NCBI GenBank assembly: GCA_027056615.1
Contig: JALUKJ010000272.1
Coordinates: 1 to 8,990 of the forward strand
Direction: 5' to 3'
Source of the DNA: Campylobacteraceae bacterium
Lineage (GTDB): Bacteria > Campylobacterota > Campylobacteria > Campylobacterales > Sulfurovaceae
Length of the DNA stretch: 8,990 bases
Each line of letters begins with the position of its first letter. The first letter of the stretch is position 1. Positions 1 through 6,991 of the stretch are shown piece by piece. The notes under the pieces are model-generated. The model saw only the letters and a program-made list of their open reading frames with translations. It was not told the DNA's origin and searched no databases. The position numbers were made by a program, and so were the translations under genes.

Positions 1-16
1 GGGTTACTTGCTCATA

Positions 17-22
17 ATTATA
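17..22 (-). promoter_or_regulatory. Possible -10 element pointing off the left edge
   Basis: The minus strand reads TATAAT here within an AT-rich stretch downstream of the DUF4258 gene. No -35 hexamer lies at standard spacing: the nearest candidate, TTGCAA at 50-45, is 22 bases away. An ATG at 15-13 is followed only by AGC AAG and a TAA stop, so no gene starts inside the window. If real, it would serve a gene lying to the left. In DNA this AT-rich a TATAAT can occur by chance. The remaining bases of 1-55 show nothing else. Confidence 0.2.
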
Positions 23-55
23 TCCTAATATATGAGTATAGATATTGCAAAATGT

Positions 56-304
56 TTATTTTGTGCTATTTTTAGTAACTCTATAGGCTGTTATTACAAT
101 AACATTTCCCTCTTCATCTTTAGCATACACTACATGAAGAGGAAGATTATCACTATATCCCAATATCAAAAATGATGGATAGGGTTTATCGTCTACATAG
201 GTTTCAATAATTTCACCATTTTCTATTACTTCTTCTATATGACGTTCATCTATATCTCTTTGAAACATTCGTTCAATAGCATGAAGTCGATAGATATATT
301 CCAA
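56..304 (-). CDS. DUF4258 family small protein
   Basis: This is an 82-residue soluble protein, with no signal peptide or membrane segment. The pattern LHAIERMFQRDI near residues 7-18, NGEIIETY near 29-36, KPYPSFLILGY near 40-50, LHVVYAKDEEGNVIVITAYR to about residue 75 fits DUF4258. Members typically have a conserved H..eRM..R motif, a NGEI turn and a C-terminal HVV/ItvYrP strand pair. The biochemical role of the family is not established; some members sit beside zinc-finger or HTH genes in toxin-antitoxin-like pairs, but no partner is visible in this window. The start is TTG (304-302), chosen because AAAGGA at 316-311 on the minus strand sits six bases upstream. It lies 56 bases after hyfI and has its own extended -10 promoter, so it is probably a separate transcription unit or at least independently boosted. 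The family call is fairly sure; function is unknown. Confidence 0.85.
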   Translation of the reverse strand: MEYIYRLHAIERMFQRDIDERHIEEVIENGEIIETYVDDKPYPSFLILGYSDNLPLHVVYAKDEEGNVIVITAYRVTKNSTK

Positions 305-328
305 AACTATTCCTTTGTTGTTTAAATT

Positions 329-337
329 ATTATAGCA
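329..337 (-). promoter_or_regulatory. Extended -10 promoter for the DUF4258 gene
   Basis: The minus strand reads TGCTATAAT, a perfect TGn extended -10 plus consensus TATAAT, in the 56-base gap after hyfI. A start site near 322 would give a leader of about 18 bases that still contains the AAAGGA ribosome binding site. No proper -35 is seen, which is common for extended -10 promoters and for Campylobacterota housekeeping promoters. The palindrome ATTGCAAT at 350-343, just upstream, could be an operator, but this is speculative. Confidence 0.55.
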
Positions 338-360
338 TACTTATTGCAATCATCAAAACA

Positions 361-843
361 TCAACTCCTCAAAAACCCCAACAACCCTTCAATCAAATCT
401 TGTGGTGTAGGAGGACACCCCTTAATATGATAACTCACAGGTAAATCAACCCCTTTAATAGCAAAGGTCTTTTCAAATACTCCTAAATCTTTGGTGCAGT
501 CTCCAATGGTAACAACCCATTTTGGAGAGGGAACTTGCTCGTAAGCGTCCCAAACATGATGATACATGTTTGCTGTCATCACACCACTTACCAACAACAC
601 ATCAGCGTGTCTTGGAGAGGCTACAAAAGAGATACCAAGTCGCTCTAGTGCATAATAAGGATTTGATAAAGCGTTACACTCTGCTTCACAAGCGTTACAA
701 CTGCCACTGTCTACCATTCTAATTGTTAGGCTTCCTGCAAAACGTTTTTTGATAGCTGATTTTAGCTCTTTTTGTTCACTTGTTAGTTCATGGGTCTCGG
801 TTACTAAACCTGTTTTTGCTCGTTTATACCAAAATTTTAACAT
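361..843 (-). CDS. hyfI: Hydrogenase-4/complex I small subunit (HyfI/NuoB-like), [4Fe-4S] protein
   Basis: This 160-residue peripheral subunit should carry the proximal [4Fe-4S] cluster facing the large subunit HyfG. Four ligand cysteines are visible: Cys49 and Cys52 in SCNACE, Cys116 in IGDCTKDLG, and Cys143 in GCPPTP. The spacing is that of group 4 hydrogenase small subunits (CxxC), not the tandem CC of true NuoB. An additional Cys56 lies just after. ASPRHADVLLVSG (residues 75-87) is also a family hallmark. E. coli HycG/HyfI are about 250 residues; this one ends shortly after the GCPPTP helix and lacks their C-terminal extension. The ATG at 843 is preferred: it lies one base after the hyfG stop and has AGGGAG at 860-855. 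An alternative ATG at 864 would add seven residues but has no clear ribosome binding site. It is the last gene of the six-gene operon, directly after hyfG with no hyfH between them. Confidence 0.9.
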   Translation of the reverse strand: MLKFWYKRAKTGLVTETHELTSEQKELKSAIKKRFAGSLTIRMVDSGSCNACEAECNALSNPYYALERLGISFVASPRHADVLLVSGVMTANMYHHVWDAYEQVPSPKWVVTIGDCTKDLGVFEKTFAIKGVDLPVSYHIKGCPPTPQDLIEGLLGFLRS

Positions 844-844
844 C

Positions 845-2212
845 TTATAAATCACTCCCTGCATAGCTTAAGTCAAAACTTTTATTGATTAGTGGGAAAT
901 CGGCAATAATATCTTTGTAGATGGTGGTGTGAAACACCTGCCAATTAATAAACGATGGGTCACGTACCACCATTCTTTCAACCACACCATTTTGTATGTT
1001 TAAGTAGAGAAATAGCTCTCCAATACTGCTTTCGACACGGCTCATATACTCACCATCGTTAAAGCTTTTAAATGTAAACTGCTCTTCGTCTTGGTGGGCG
1101 AAAGCTTCTATCATGGTTATGGAGTTATATATCTCTTGGATTCTTAGCCTAAATCGGTCGGCGACTTCTCCTTTTTTACCCAATTGCATTTGGTAACCAT
1201 ACTGCTCATGCCACCCACTAGTAGCTCTTTGGTCAACAGCAATGCCACTGGCTCGTGCTACTAAACCAACTACACCATATTTAGTTGCTTTTTTTGGATT
1301 TAGTCTACCTGTGGTATCAAACCTATCCCAAACAGAGGGAATACCCTCTATCCACTTCTCAAAAAACTCTACCTCTTTTTGAAGCGATAGAACAAACTCA
1401 TTTAGATAATCAAAATCAAGTGTTGTCTCTTCATTAATTGCCCCAAAACCAAAACGATGAGAGGTGAGATGGTGCATGGTGCGTCTTGCCTCTTCTGCTA
1501 GTTTACTCATAAAGGCTAAAGCCGAAGCGAACCCTGCATCATTGGGAATAAACCCAAGGTCGGTTAGGTGGTGGATAATACGCTCCAACTCCAACAGTGC
1601 AAAGTAGTGTCGCTTTTTACTCTCGGGAATCTCTACCCTACTCGCCTCGGCTAGTATCTCAAAAAGAGCAATTTGGTAGGCGATGGACTCATTGCCACTA
1701 ATGCGTTCGACAATGGGTTTAATAGCTCTTGGATTTTTCCCCTCAACCATCTTCTCTATGGCTCGGTATTTGTAGAAGTGTCGTACCTCTAGGTGTAAAA
1801 TCTCCTCTCCTGCTTGAGAGAACTGAAAATGCCCAGGCTCAATGACCCCTGCATGAATTGGACCAACAGGAACAACAAAAATTCCCTCTCCATCTATCTC
1901 TTCATATTTGTAAGGAACAAAGTTGCTATACTCCAACGCTTTATCCTGAAAATCTTTTCGCATAGGAAAGAGCTCTTTTGGAAAACGCTCATGTTTAATG
2001 GTTGGGCGTGTGTCGAAAGCTCGGTTAAAAATGATACCAAACTCATCCGATATTTTACGCTCCATCCAAATAGCAGAGGGGTATTTGGTCATAATGGAGT
2101 CCACCAAAGGCTTCTCTTTGGAGACCTCTTGTCGCTCTATTTTTTCATCAAACACATCAACAATCTCAAAGGTATCTTTATGCTCTTGGGCAAATCTTAC
2201 TATTAATCTCAT
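845..2212 (-). CDS. hyfG: Hydrogenase-4-like large subunit (HyfG/NuoCD-like) lacking all NiFe cysteines (Ehr-type)
   Basis: This is a 455-residue peripheral subunit. Residues 1-95 match the NuoC-like domain (ISDEFGIIF near 54-62, then KHERFPKELFPMRKDF). From about 110 the NuoD/hydrogenase-large-subunit fold follows: VGPIHAGVIEPGHF (116-129), RHFYKYRAIEK (144-154), ARASGIAVDQR (319-329). In hydrogenases two CxxC motifs hold the Ni-Fe centre. Here ERxCGxC reads ERISGNE, giving Ser172 and Glu175, and DPCxxC reads DPSFIN, giving Ser420 and Asn423. The whole protein has no cysteine. It therefore should not bind NiFe or turn over H2, and no C-terminal maturation cleavage is expected. The frame is intact and other family motifs are conserved, so it is not a decaying gene. 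Such substitutions are known in the Ehr group, placed between complex I and group 4 hydrogenases. The ATG overlaps the hyfF stop (ATGA) and has AAGGA eight bases upstream. Substrate unknown. Confidence 0.93.
   Translation of the reverse strand: MRLIVRFAQEHKDTFEIVDVFDEKIERQEVSKEKPLVDSIMTKYPSAIWMERKISDEFGIIFNRAFDTRPTIKHERFPKELFPMRKDFQDKALEYSNFVPYKYEEIDGEGIFVVPVGPIHAGVIEPGHFQFSQAGEEILHLEVRHFYKYRAIEKMVEGKNPRAIKPIVERISGNESIAYQIALFEILAEASRVEIPESKKRHYFALLELERIIHHLTDLGFIPNDAGFASALAFMSKLAEEARRTMHHLTSHRFGFGAINEETTLDFDYLNEFVLSLQKEVEFFEKWIEGIPSVWDRFDTTGRLNPKKATKYGVVGLVARASGIAVDQRATSGWHEQYGYQMQLGKKGEVADRFRLRIQEIYNSITMIEAFAHQDEEQFTFKSFNDGEYMSRVESSIGELFLYLNIQNGVVERMVVRDPSFINWQVFHTTIYKDIIADFPLINKSFDLSYAGSDL
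855..860 (-). promoter_or_regulatory. Ribosome binding site deciding the hyfI start
   Basis: The minus strand reads AGGGAG inside the last codons of hyfG, 11 bases before the ATG at 843. The alternative ATG at 864 lacks any such sequence. The spacing is slightly long but it is the only purine-rich candidate, so the 160-residue product is preferred. Confidence 0.6.
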
Positions 2213-3585
2213 GACATTATTCCTTCAATGGCTTGGAGTACAGGTGGCAAGATTAGGGTTAAAGTTGCCACCACAAAGATGGAAAGAGTCAATATTTCGC
2301 TTCGGTAAATATGACTTGGCTCTCCCTCCTCATAGAGTGCCTCTTGATAGATGGTAATAAACTTGTAAAAGACAATACTTAAAAGCAACAAAATAAAAAA
2401 TACCACTCCTACCATAAGCAAGAAGTGAGAACTAAGGGTAGCACTCTCTATCATAGCTTTAAATCCATAGATTTCACTAAAAAACATAGGGCTTGGAGGT
2501 AGTGAGATAATCGCTAACATCAACATGGAAATAAGCAGAGTAGGAGTGCCTCCTATCCCTTTGAGTGTTCCTCTAAAGTTATATTTTCTATGACTCTCTA
2601 AGACAGCTGTACTTAAAAAAAGTGCAGGTTTAATAAACGCATGGGCTGCAAAGTGTAACAACGCAGCAAAGTAACCCCCACTCACCCAAAAGATAACAAT
2701 AAGGCTCATGTGTTCAATCCCTGAGAGTGAAAAGAGTCGCATATAGTCTTTTGCTCGGTAGATAAGGAAACTCACCATAAAAAGAGTTAAAATTCCATAG
2801 ACATAGGTAAAAGTAATAAGGTGGGCGTTATTGACCACTTTTTCTACTTCGCTAAGTCTAAAGAAGCCTAATAAGATGGCACTCTCTAAGATACCACTAA
2901 ACAAAGCCCCCACTTGGTAGATGGCACTACGTTCAATATCGGCAATCCAAAGGTTCATAGGAAAGAAACCCATTTTAATAAACATTCCAGTAGATACTAA
3001 AAAGAAACCTATCTCAAAGAGGTAGCCATTAATCATTTTGGCATTCTCAATAAGTGAGTAGAAGTCCATAGCCTGTTCTTGTAAAAGTGGTTTAGTAGCT
3101 GAATAGATAAGAATAATCCCAAATAAAATAAGCGAAATGGCAATTGCCCCTACAATAAGGTATTTCCAACTCTCATTATAAGCAAAGGTGGAGTATTTGA
3201 TTTTTATCATATAGACCGTTGAGAGAGTGGCAAACTCTAACCCTATCCAGTAGAGTCCCATATTGTTTGAGAGAATAGAGAGGGTTAAACCTAAAAAGAA
3301 GATACCAAAAAAGAGGTAAAAGTGTTTAATCTGCTTCTTCTTTAAGCCCAATCGGTATGGTAAAGAAATCATACTAATACTGACCCCAACAGCTACGACC
3401 GAAGAGACCAGCAATATAAAAGCATTAAGGTCATCGACCATAAAGTAGTCGTTATGCATGTGGTTAAAAAAAAGATAGATAGCAGGAAAAATAACCGAAG
3501 TTGCTACAAAGCTCATAACAATTTGGTTGATTTTAAAAAAGCTTAAAACAATAATAATAATAGAGGGTAAAAATACAAAATACAC
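2209..3585 (-). CDS. hyfF: Antiporter-like membrane subunit (HyfF/NuoN-like)
   Basis: This 458-residue, highly hydrophobic polytopic protein belongs to the Mrp/NuoLMN antiporter-like family, which forms ion channels in complex I and group 4 hydrogenases. Visible family landmarks are a buried glutamate in YWIGLEFATL (Glu117), a lysine in FIKMGFFPMNLW (Lys204) with the following half-helix, SLSGIEHMSLI (286-296) and HFAAHAFIKPALF (311-323, Lys319). SLPPSPMFFSE (361-370) is another typical segment. It is shorter than E. coli HyfF (about 526 residues). The start is GTG (3585-3583): the preceding hyfE TAG stop shares its last base with the GTG, and the end of hyfE supplies an AGGAGGAG ribosome binding site, so translation is probably coupled. 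Whether it moves H+ or Na+ cannot be told from sequence alone. Confidence 0.9.
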   Translation of the reverse strand: MYFVFLPSIIIIVLSFFKINQIVMSFVATSVIFPAIYLFFNHMHNDYFMVDDLNAFILLVSSVVAVGVSISMISLPYRLGLKKKQIKHFYLFFGIFFLGLTLSILSNNMGLYWIGLEFATLSTVYMIKIKYSTFAYNESWKYLIVGAIAISLILFGIILIYSATKPLLQEQAMDFYSLIENAKMINGYLFEIGFFLVSTGMFIKMGFFPMNLWIADIERSAIYQVGALFSGILESAILLGFFRLSEVEKVVNNAHLITFTYVYGILTLFMVSFLIYRAKDYMRLFSLSGIEHMSLIVIFWVSGGYFAALLHFAAHAFIKPALFLSTAVLESHRKYNFRGTLKGIGGTPTLLISMLMLAIISLPPSPMFFSEIYGFKAMIESATLSSHFLLMVGVVFFILLLLSIVFYKFITIYQEALYEEGEPSHIYRSEILTLSIFVVATLTLILPPVLQAIEGIMS

Positions 3586-4172
3586 TACTTCTCCTCCTGT
3601 GGTTTAAATAGTAGATTAATAACGACAATAAACATCATAAGGTCAACAAATATACCTAACTCTATTATCATTGGCATTCCTTTAGTGGCACTAATAGCAA
3701 GAAGAAAAAGGCTATTTTCAATAAATAAAAATCCCAATACTTTAGAGGCAACCGTTTTATGTTCCATAATCAGTAATAAAGATAAAAAGAGTGAACTTAC
3801 AGCAATGGTTACATAGTTGGATTGAAGATACATAATAGTAATAGGTTCAATCAAATAAAAGGTAAATGCTAAAATTAGAGGCACAATAATAACTAAAAAG
3901 TGGTTCTGAATACTCAAAGGTATAGAGCGTTGTAGATTGAACTTCAAAGTAATATCTCGCAATACAAACGGAATAATGAGTGACTTCATAATAATAGTAA
4001 TACACCCTACAATAAGCATCTCATTGTCATCAAGTTCAAATGAAACACTCATAGCAATCAGGCCTAAAAAGAGTGAATTAAGAGCGTACCAACTATAGAG
4101 CCGAAAGAGCCGTGTAGTAAAGAGTGAGATAATAAGTGTAGCTAGAAAAAATCCCATAAAAATATCGGTCAT
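3585..4172 (-). CDS. hyfE: HyfE-type membrane subunit (NuoK-like)
   Basis: This 195-residue membrane protein is made of about six hydrophobic helices, close to E. coli HyfE in length. The C-terminal half resembles NuoK: Glu152 in GFLFIENSLFLL and Glu171 in PMIIELGIFVDLM occupy the positions of the two buried glutamates that carry the proton path in NuoK. Lys63 in ITIIMKSLIIPF is a further buried charge in the N-terminal half. The protein would sit between the NuoH-like HyfC and the antiporter subunits, linking redox changes to ion movement. ATG at 4172 starts one base after the hyfC stop, with GGAG seven bases upstream. Its stop overlaps the hyfF GTG by one base. The assignment rests on the NuoK-like pattern, length and operon position. 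Confidence 0.88.
   Translation of the reverse strand: MTDIFMGFFLATLIISLFTTRLFRLYSWYALNSLFLGLIAMSVSFELDDNEMLIVGCITIIMKSLIIPFVLRDITLKFNLQRSIPLSIQNHFLVIIVPLILAFTFYLIEPITIMYLQSNYVTIAVSSLFLSLLLIMEHKTVASKVLGFLFIENSLFLLAISATKGMPMIIELGIFVDLMMFIVVINLLFKPQEEK
3588..3597 (-). promoter_or_regulatory. Ribosome binding site for the hyfF GTG start
   Basis: The minus strand reads AGGAGGAGAA within the final codons of hyfE, close to the GTG at 3585. The strength of the site explains how a non-ATG start overlapping the hyfE TAG stop by one base can be used efficiently. Confidence 0.7.
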
Positions 4173-4173
4173 G

Positions 4174-5094
4174 CTAGACTCCTAAGATATAAAAAGTAAA
4201 TAGAGAGAGAAAACCAAAAATAATGGCAATCCCCAAAAGGTTAGGCACTTTAAAGAGTCTAAGCTTGGCTGTATTTACCTCAATAAGTGCCACGGTTACA
4301 GAGACTAAAAGAAGCTTTAGAACAAAGACTACAAAGGCTAGATACCAAACTAAGTTAACCCCAAAAGGTAGAAATAGACTTACAAACAACGTAGAGAAAA
4401 TAGCAAATTTTAAAGCTCCTGCCAACTCAATCAATGCTAGGTTTGTTCCTGTTAACTCCAAAATCATTGCTTCGTGTACCATAGTAAGTTCCAAGTGTGT
4501 TTCAGGGTTGTCAACAGGTATTCGCCCATTCTCGGCAATAAGCAAGATAAAAAAGGCTATCGAAGCCAAGATAAAACTAGCAGAGTGCATCATAGGAAAG
4601 TGAGTATTGAGATGTAAGGTTGCTTTAGAGATACCTATACTCCCACCCATAAGTGAGATACTAAACATGGTTAAAACCATAGCAGGTTCAACCAATGACG
4701 CAATAAATGCCTCACGGCTACTCCCCAAGCCACCAAAACTACTCGCCCCATCAAGCCCCAAAAGCATTAGAAAAAAGGTAGAGAGACTTAACAACCCTGT
4801 AATGGTAAATGCGTCCATAAAGGAGATATAGAACGCATTATGAAAAATAGGTGGCAAAAGGAAAAGAACTACTACAATAGGTGCTAATATCATAAAGATA
4901 GAGGCACGAGAGATAACACTTGCCTCTTTGGCATAGATAATCTCTTTTTTGAGTAGTTTCATAAAGTCTCTATAGGGTTGAAAAGGGCTAACAGGACGTT
5001 TAAACAAAAGCCACATCTTAAGTGACTTAATAAAGCCCACCAAAAAAGGAGCAATCAGAAAAATAAAGAGTGAAGTAAAGAGATATTGAATCAT
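4174..5094 (-). CDS. hyfC: HyfC membrane subunit (NuoH-like)
   Basis: This 306-residue polytopic protein of the NuoH/HyfC/EchB family anchors the peripheral arm and contributes to the coupling channel. Evidence: RPVSPFQPYRDFMKLLKKE (33-51), the family's cytoplasmic N-terminal loop; GLDGASSFGGLGSSREAF (113-130); and the acidic loop AENGRIPVDNPETHLELTM (187-205, with Glu188, Asp195, Glu198 and Glu202) followed by HEAMILE. This loop faces the NuoB/NuoD-like subunits in complex I. LRLFKVPNLLG (278-288) is also conserved. Length is usual for the family (E. coli HyfC is about 315). The ATG overlaps the hyfB TGA stop (ATGA) and has a very strong ribosome binding site, GGAGGTGAT, five bases upstream. 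All expected charged residues appear present, so the coupling machinery looks intact even though HyfG has lost its metal site. Confidence 0.92.
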   Translation of the reverse strand: MIQYLFTSLFIFLIAPFLVGFIKSLKMWLLFKRPVSPFQPYRDFMKLLKKEIIYAKEASVISRASIFMILAPIVVVLFLLPPIFHNAFYISFMDAFTITGLLSLSTFFLMLLGLDGASSFGGLGSSREAFIASLVEPAMVLTMFSISLMGGSIGISKATLHLNTHFPMMHSASFILASIAFFILLIAENGRIPVDNPETHLELTMVHEAMILELTGTNLALIELAGALKFAIFSTLFVSLFLPFGVNLVWYLAFVVFVLKLLLVSVTVALIEVNTAKLRLFKVPNLLGIAIIFGFLSLFTFYILGV

Positions 5095-6959
5095 TTTTTA
5101 TCACCTCCAATTAATAAAATTTTAACAAAGATGGTAATAATAACTACCTCTAACACCACCGAACCCCATGTAACTTCGTTGTAGAAGACCCGAAAACTAA
5201 AGAGTACAATAACCAAAAGGTTAAAGATAAGTACTGAGTATTTTGTCTTTTCAAAGTGTGAGATACGGTAGACAATGTAGCTAATGTAGTTAAGTAGTTT
5301 TTTTGTTCCCTCATAGAGGCTTTTTTCAAAAAGGGGTTGTACATGAACCTCATAAAAACTCGACTCAAACTTAGTGGTATGTCCTGCAACGGTCTGTTTA
5401 TGGCTGTGAACTTCAGGTTTATAGAGCCATGTAAAGAAGCGTCTAATTGGTCCTGCAAATCCTGTAGCTGTGTATTGTGATTTTGATGAAGTGTTGTAAC
5501 CACAAGCCCAAGTGTGGCAGATTCGCTCTTTGTTTCTAAGAGATAGATAGAAAATAGCAATAAATGTTACTACTAAAAGAAGTGCAAAAGTAAGTAAAAT
5601 AGGACTAACTGCTCCAAAGTTCTCATTAACCGATTTCATAACCCATGGTGTTGGAAAGATGGTAGCGTAGATGTTCTCTATTGGTAATGACTCATTAATA
5701 AACTTAATAATTAGAGGTAGATATAACATTAAGCCCACTACAACAAAAATCATAAGTATCTGACCAAATTGCATCATACCATTAACCTCTTTGGCGTGTT
5801 TGCTATTTTGACTTCGGGAAAGCCCTAAAAAGGTAATTCCAAACGCTTTAACAAAACAAGCTATCGCCAATCCACCTGTAAGTGCAAGGGCAAAAATAGC
5901 AAAAGGAAATGAAATTTTAAGCTCTATGGCATCAAGACCATTTGAGCCTAACATACTCTGAAAAATCATCCATTCACTCAAAAAACCATTGGTAGGAGGA
6001 AGTGCCGAGATGGAGATAGCCCCTATTAAAAAGGCAAATGTTGTAACAGGCATACTCTTGATTAATCCTCCATACTTCTCCATATTTTTTGTATCGGTAG
6101 CATACAACACCCCACCTGCACTCATAAAAAGTAGTGACTTAAAGCTCATGTGATTAAAGCTATGATAAACCCCAGCTATAAAAGCAAATGCCGAAAGGGT
6201 AGGTAAATTTAAGCTCATAAATATCATTCCAACCCCAATGGCAATAAGAATAATTCCAATATTTTCCACCGAGTGGTTGGCTAAAAGGGCTTTAATGTCA
6301 TGTTCAGCCAATGCATACAACACCCCTACCAAGGAGCTAATTGCCCCAAGTACCAAGATAATGACCCCCCACTCTATCTGCCAATTGGGCAACAGAAAGA
6401 TAAAACGTAAAAAAGCATAGATAGCAACTTTAAGCATGACCCCACTCATAAGTGCCGAAACAGGCGAAGGGGCGACAGGGTGGGCATAGGGTAACCAAAC
6501 ATGAAGAGGAACAACCCCTGCTTTACTTAAAAAACCAATCGTAATAAGTAAGAAAAGTAGCGTTGGATATTTAAAATTGGCTAACAACTCTTTTAAGGAG
6601 TCAAAATCAGCAAAAAGGCTCTCACTTCCAATCAACAAGAAAAAAAGCAGAATAAAAATAAACCCAAAATGGGTCATAAAGAAGTAAAATCGACCTGCTT
6701 TCATTGTCTCAGCGTTACTATTGGTCAAGATAAGTTGCCACGAAGTTAAGCTCATTAACTCCCAAAAGAAAAGAAAAACAAGAAGATTATTGCTTAACAC
6801 CACCCCCACCATAGAGACAATAAACATAAAGTAATGAATTAAAAAATGTCTCTTACGTTCAATATGAGAGAGATAGCCTGACATATAGACGAGATTAGGA
6901 ATGACCCCTAATAGAATTAAAAAAAGAAAAAGTAACGATAGCCCATCAAAACTAAACAT
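5091..6959 (-). CDS. hyfB: Antiporter-like membrane subunit (HyfB/HycC/NuoL-like)
   Basis: This is the first gene of the operon and its largest ion-pump subunit, 622 residues. Conserved antiporter features: Glu67 in FFWELMSLTSW, Lys146 in FLSKAGVVPLHVWLP followed by HPVAPSPVSALMSGVMLK (160-177), HDIKALLANHSVENIG (220-235), YHSFNHMSFKSLLF (265-278), ALPPTNGFLSEW (319-330) and Lys371 in CFVKAFG. WACGYN (484-489) and ATGFAGPIRRFF mark the HyfB/HycC branch. A hydrophilic stretch (about 511-570) is followed by two more membrane helices at the C terminus. The N terminus starts at FSFDGLSLLF, which aligns with HycC around residue 65, so the first two or so helices of the E. coli proteins are missing; an in-frame TAA at 6995-6993 rules out a longer start. 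The ribosome binding site is a weak AAGG. The operon has its own likely promoter just upstream. Confidence 0.92.
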   Translation of the reverse strand: MFSFDGLSLLFLFLILLGVIPNLVYMSGYLSHIERKRHFLIHYFMFIVSMVGVVLSNNLLVFLFFWELMSLTSWQLILTNSNAETMKAGRFYFFMTHFGFIFILLFFLLIGSESLFADFDSLKELLANFKYPTLLFLLITIGFLSKAGVVPLHVWLPYAHPVAPSPVSALMSGVMLKVAIYAFLRFIFLLPNWQIEWGVIILVLGAISSLVGVLYALAEHDIKALLANHSVENIGIILIAIGVGMIFMSLNLPTLSAFAFIAGVYHSFNHMSFKSLLFMSAGGVLYATDTKNMEKYGGLIKSMPVTTFAFLIGAISISALPPTNGFLSEWMIFQSMLGSNGLDAIELKISFPFAIFALALTGGLAIACFVKAFGITFLGLSRSQNSKHAKEVNGMMQFGQILMIFVVVGLMLYLPLIIKFINESLPIENIYATIFPTPWVMKSVNENFGAVSPILLTFALLLVVTFIAIFYLSLRNKERICHTWACGYNTSSKSQYTATGFAGPIRRFFTWLYKPEVHSHKQTVAGHTTKFESSFYEVHVQPLFEKSLYEGTKKLLNYISYIVYRISHFEKTKYSVLIFNLLVIVLFSFRVFYNEVTWGSVVLEVVIITIFVKILLIGGDKK

Positions 6960-6991
6960 GGATTTAGCCTTATATATAAAGATTTGATGGA

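Noticed and set aside
1..55. A short gene beginning at the ATG at 15
   Set aside because: It stops after three codons (ATG AGC AAG TAA).
844..864. Longer hyfI starting at the ATG at 864
   Set aside because: It would overlap hyfG by 20 bases, lacks a ribosome binding site, and the extra residues MQGVIYK are not needed for any motif; the ATG at 843 fits better.
1814..2357. Two plus-strand open frames opposite hyfG/hyfF (1814-2206 and 1998-2357)
   Set aside because: They are antisense shadows of conserved genes, have no family resemblance and overlap each other.
4223..4831. Plus-strand open frames opposite hyfC
   Set aside because: Low-complexity, Lys/Ile/Ser-rich translations antisense to a clearly conserved gene; no ribosome binding context considered convincing.
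5150..5560. A 136-residue minus-strand open frame inside hyfB
   Set aside because: It lies in another frame of the well-supported hyfB, has no recognisable domain and no independent start signal.
361..6959. Reading the operon as an active H2-evolving hydrogenase-4 or formate hydrogenlyase
   Set aside because: HyfG has none of the four Ni-Fe cysteines, and no formate dehydrogenase, polyferredoxin or maturation gene is in the window.
361..6959. Reading the operon as NADH dehydrogenase complex I (nuo)
   Set aside because: No NuoE/F/G/I/J/A genes; HyfI has the hydrogenase CxxC spacing rather than tandem cysteines, and HyfB carries the HyfB/HycC-specific WACGYN segment.
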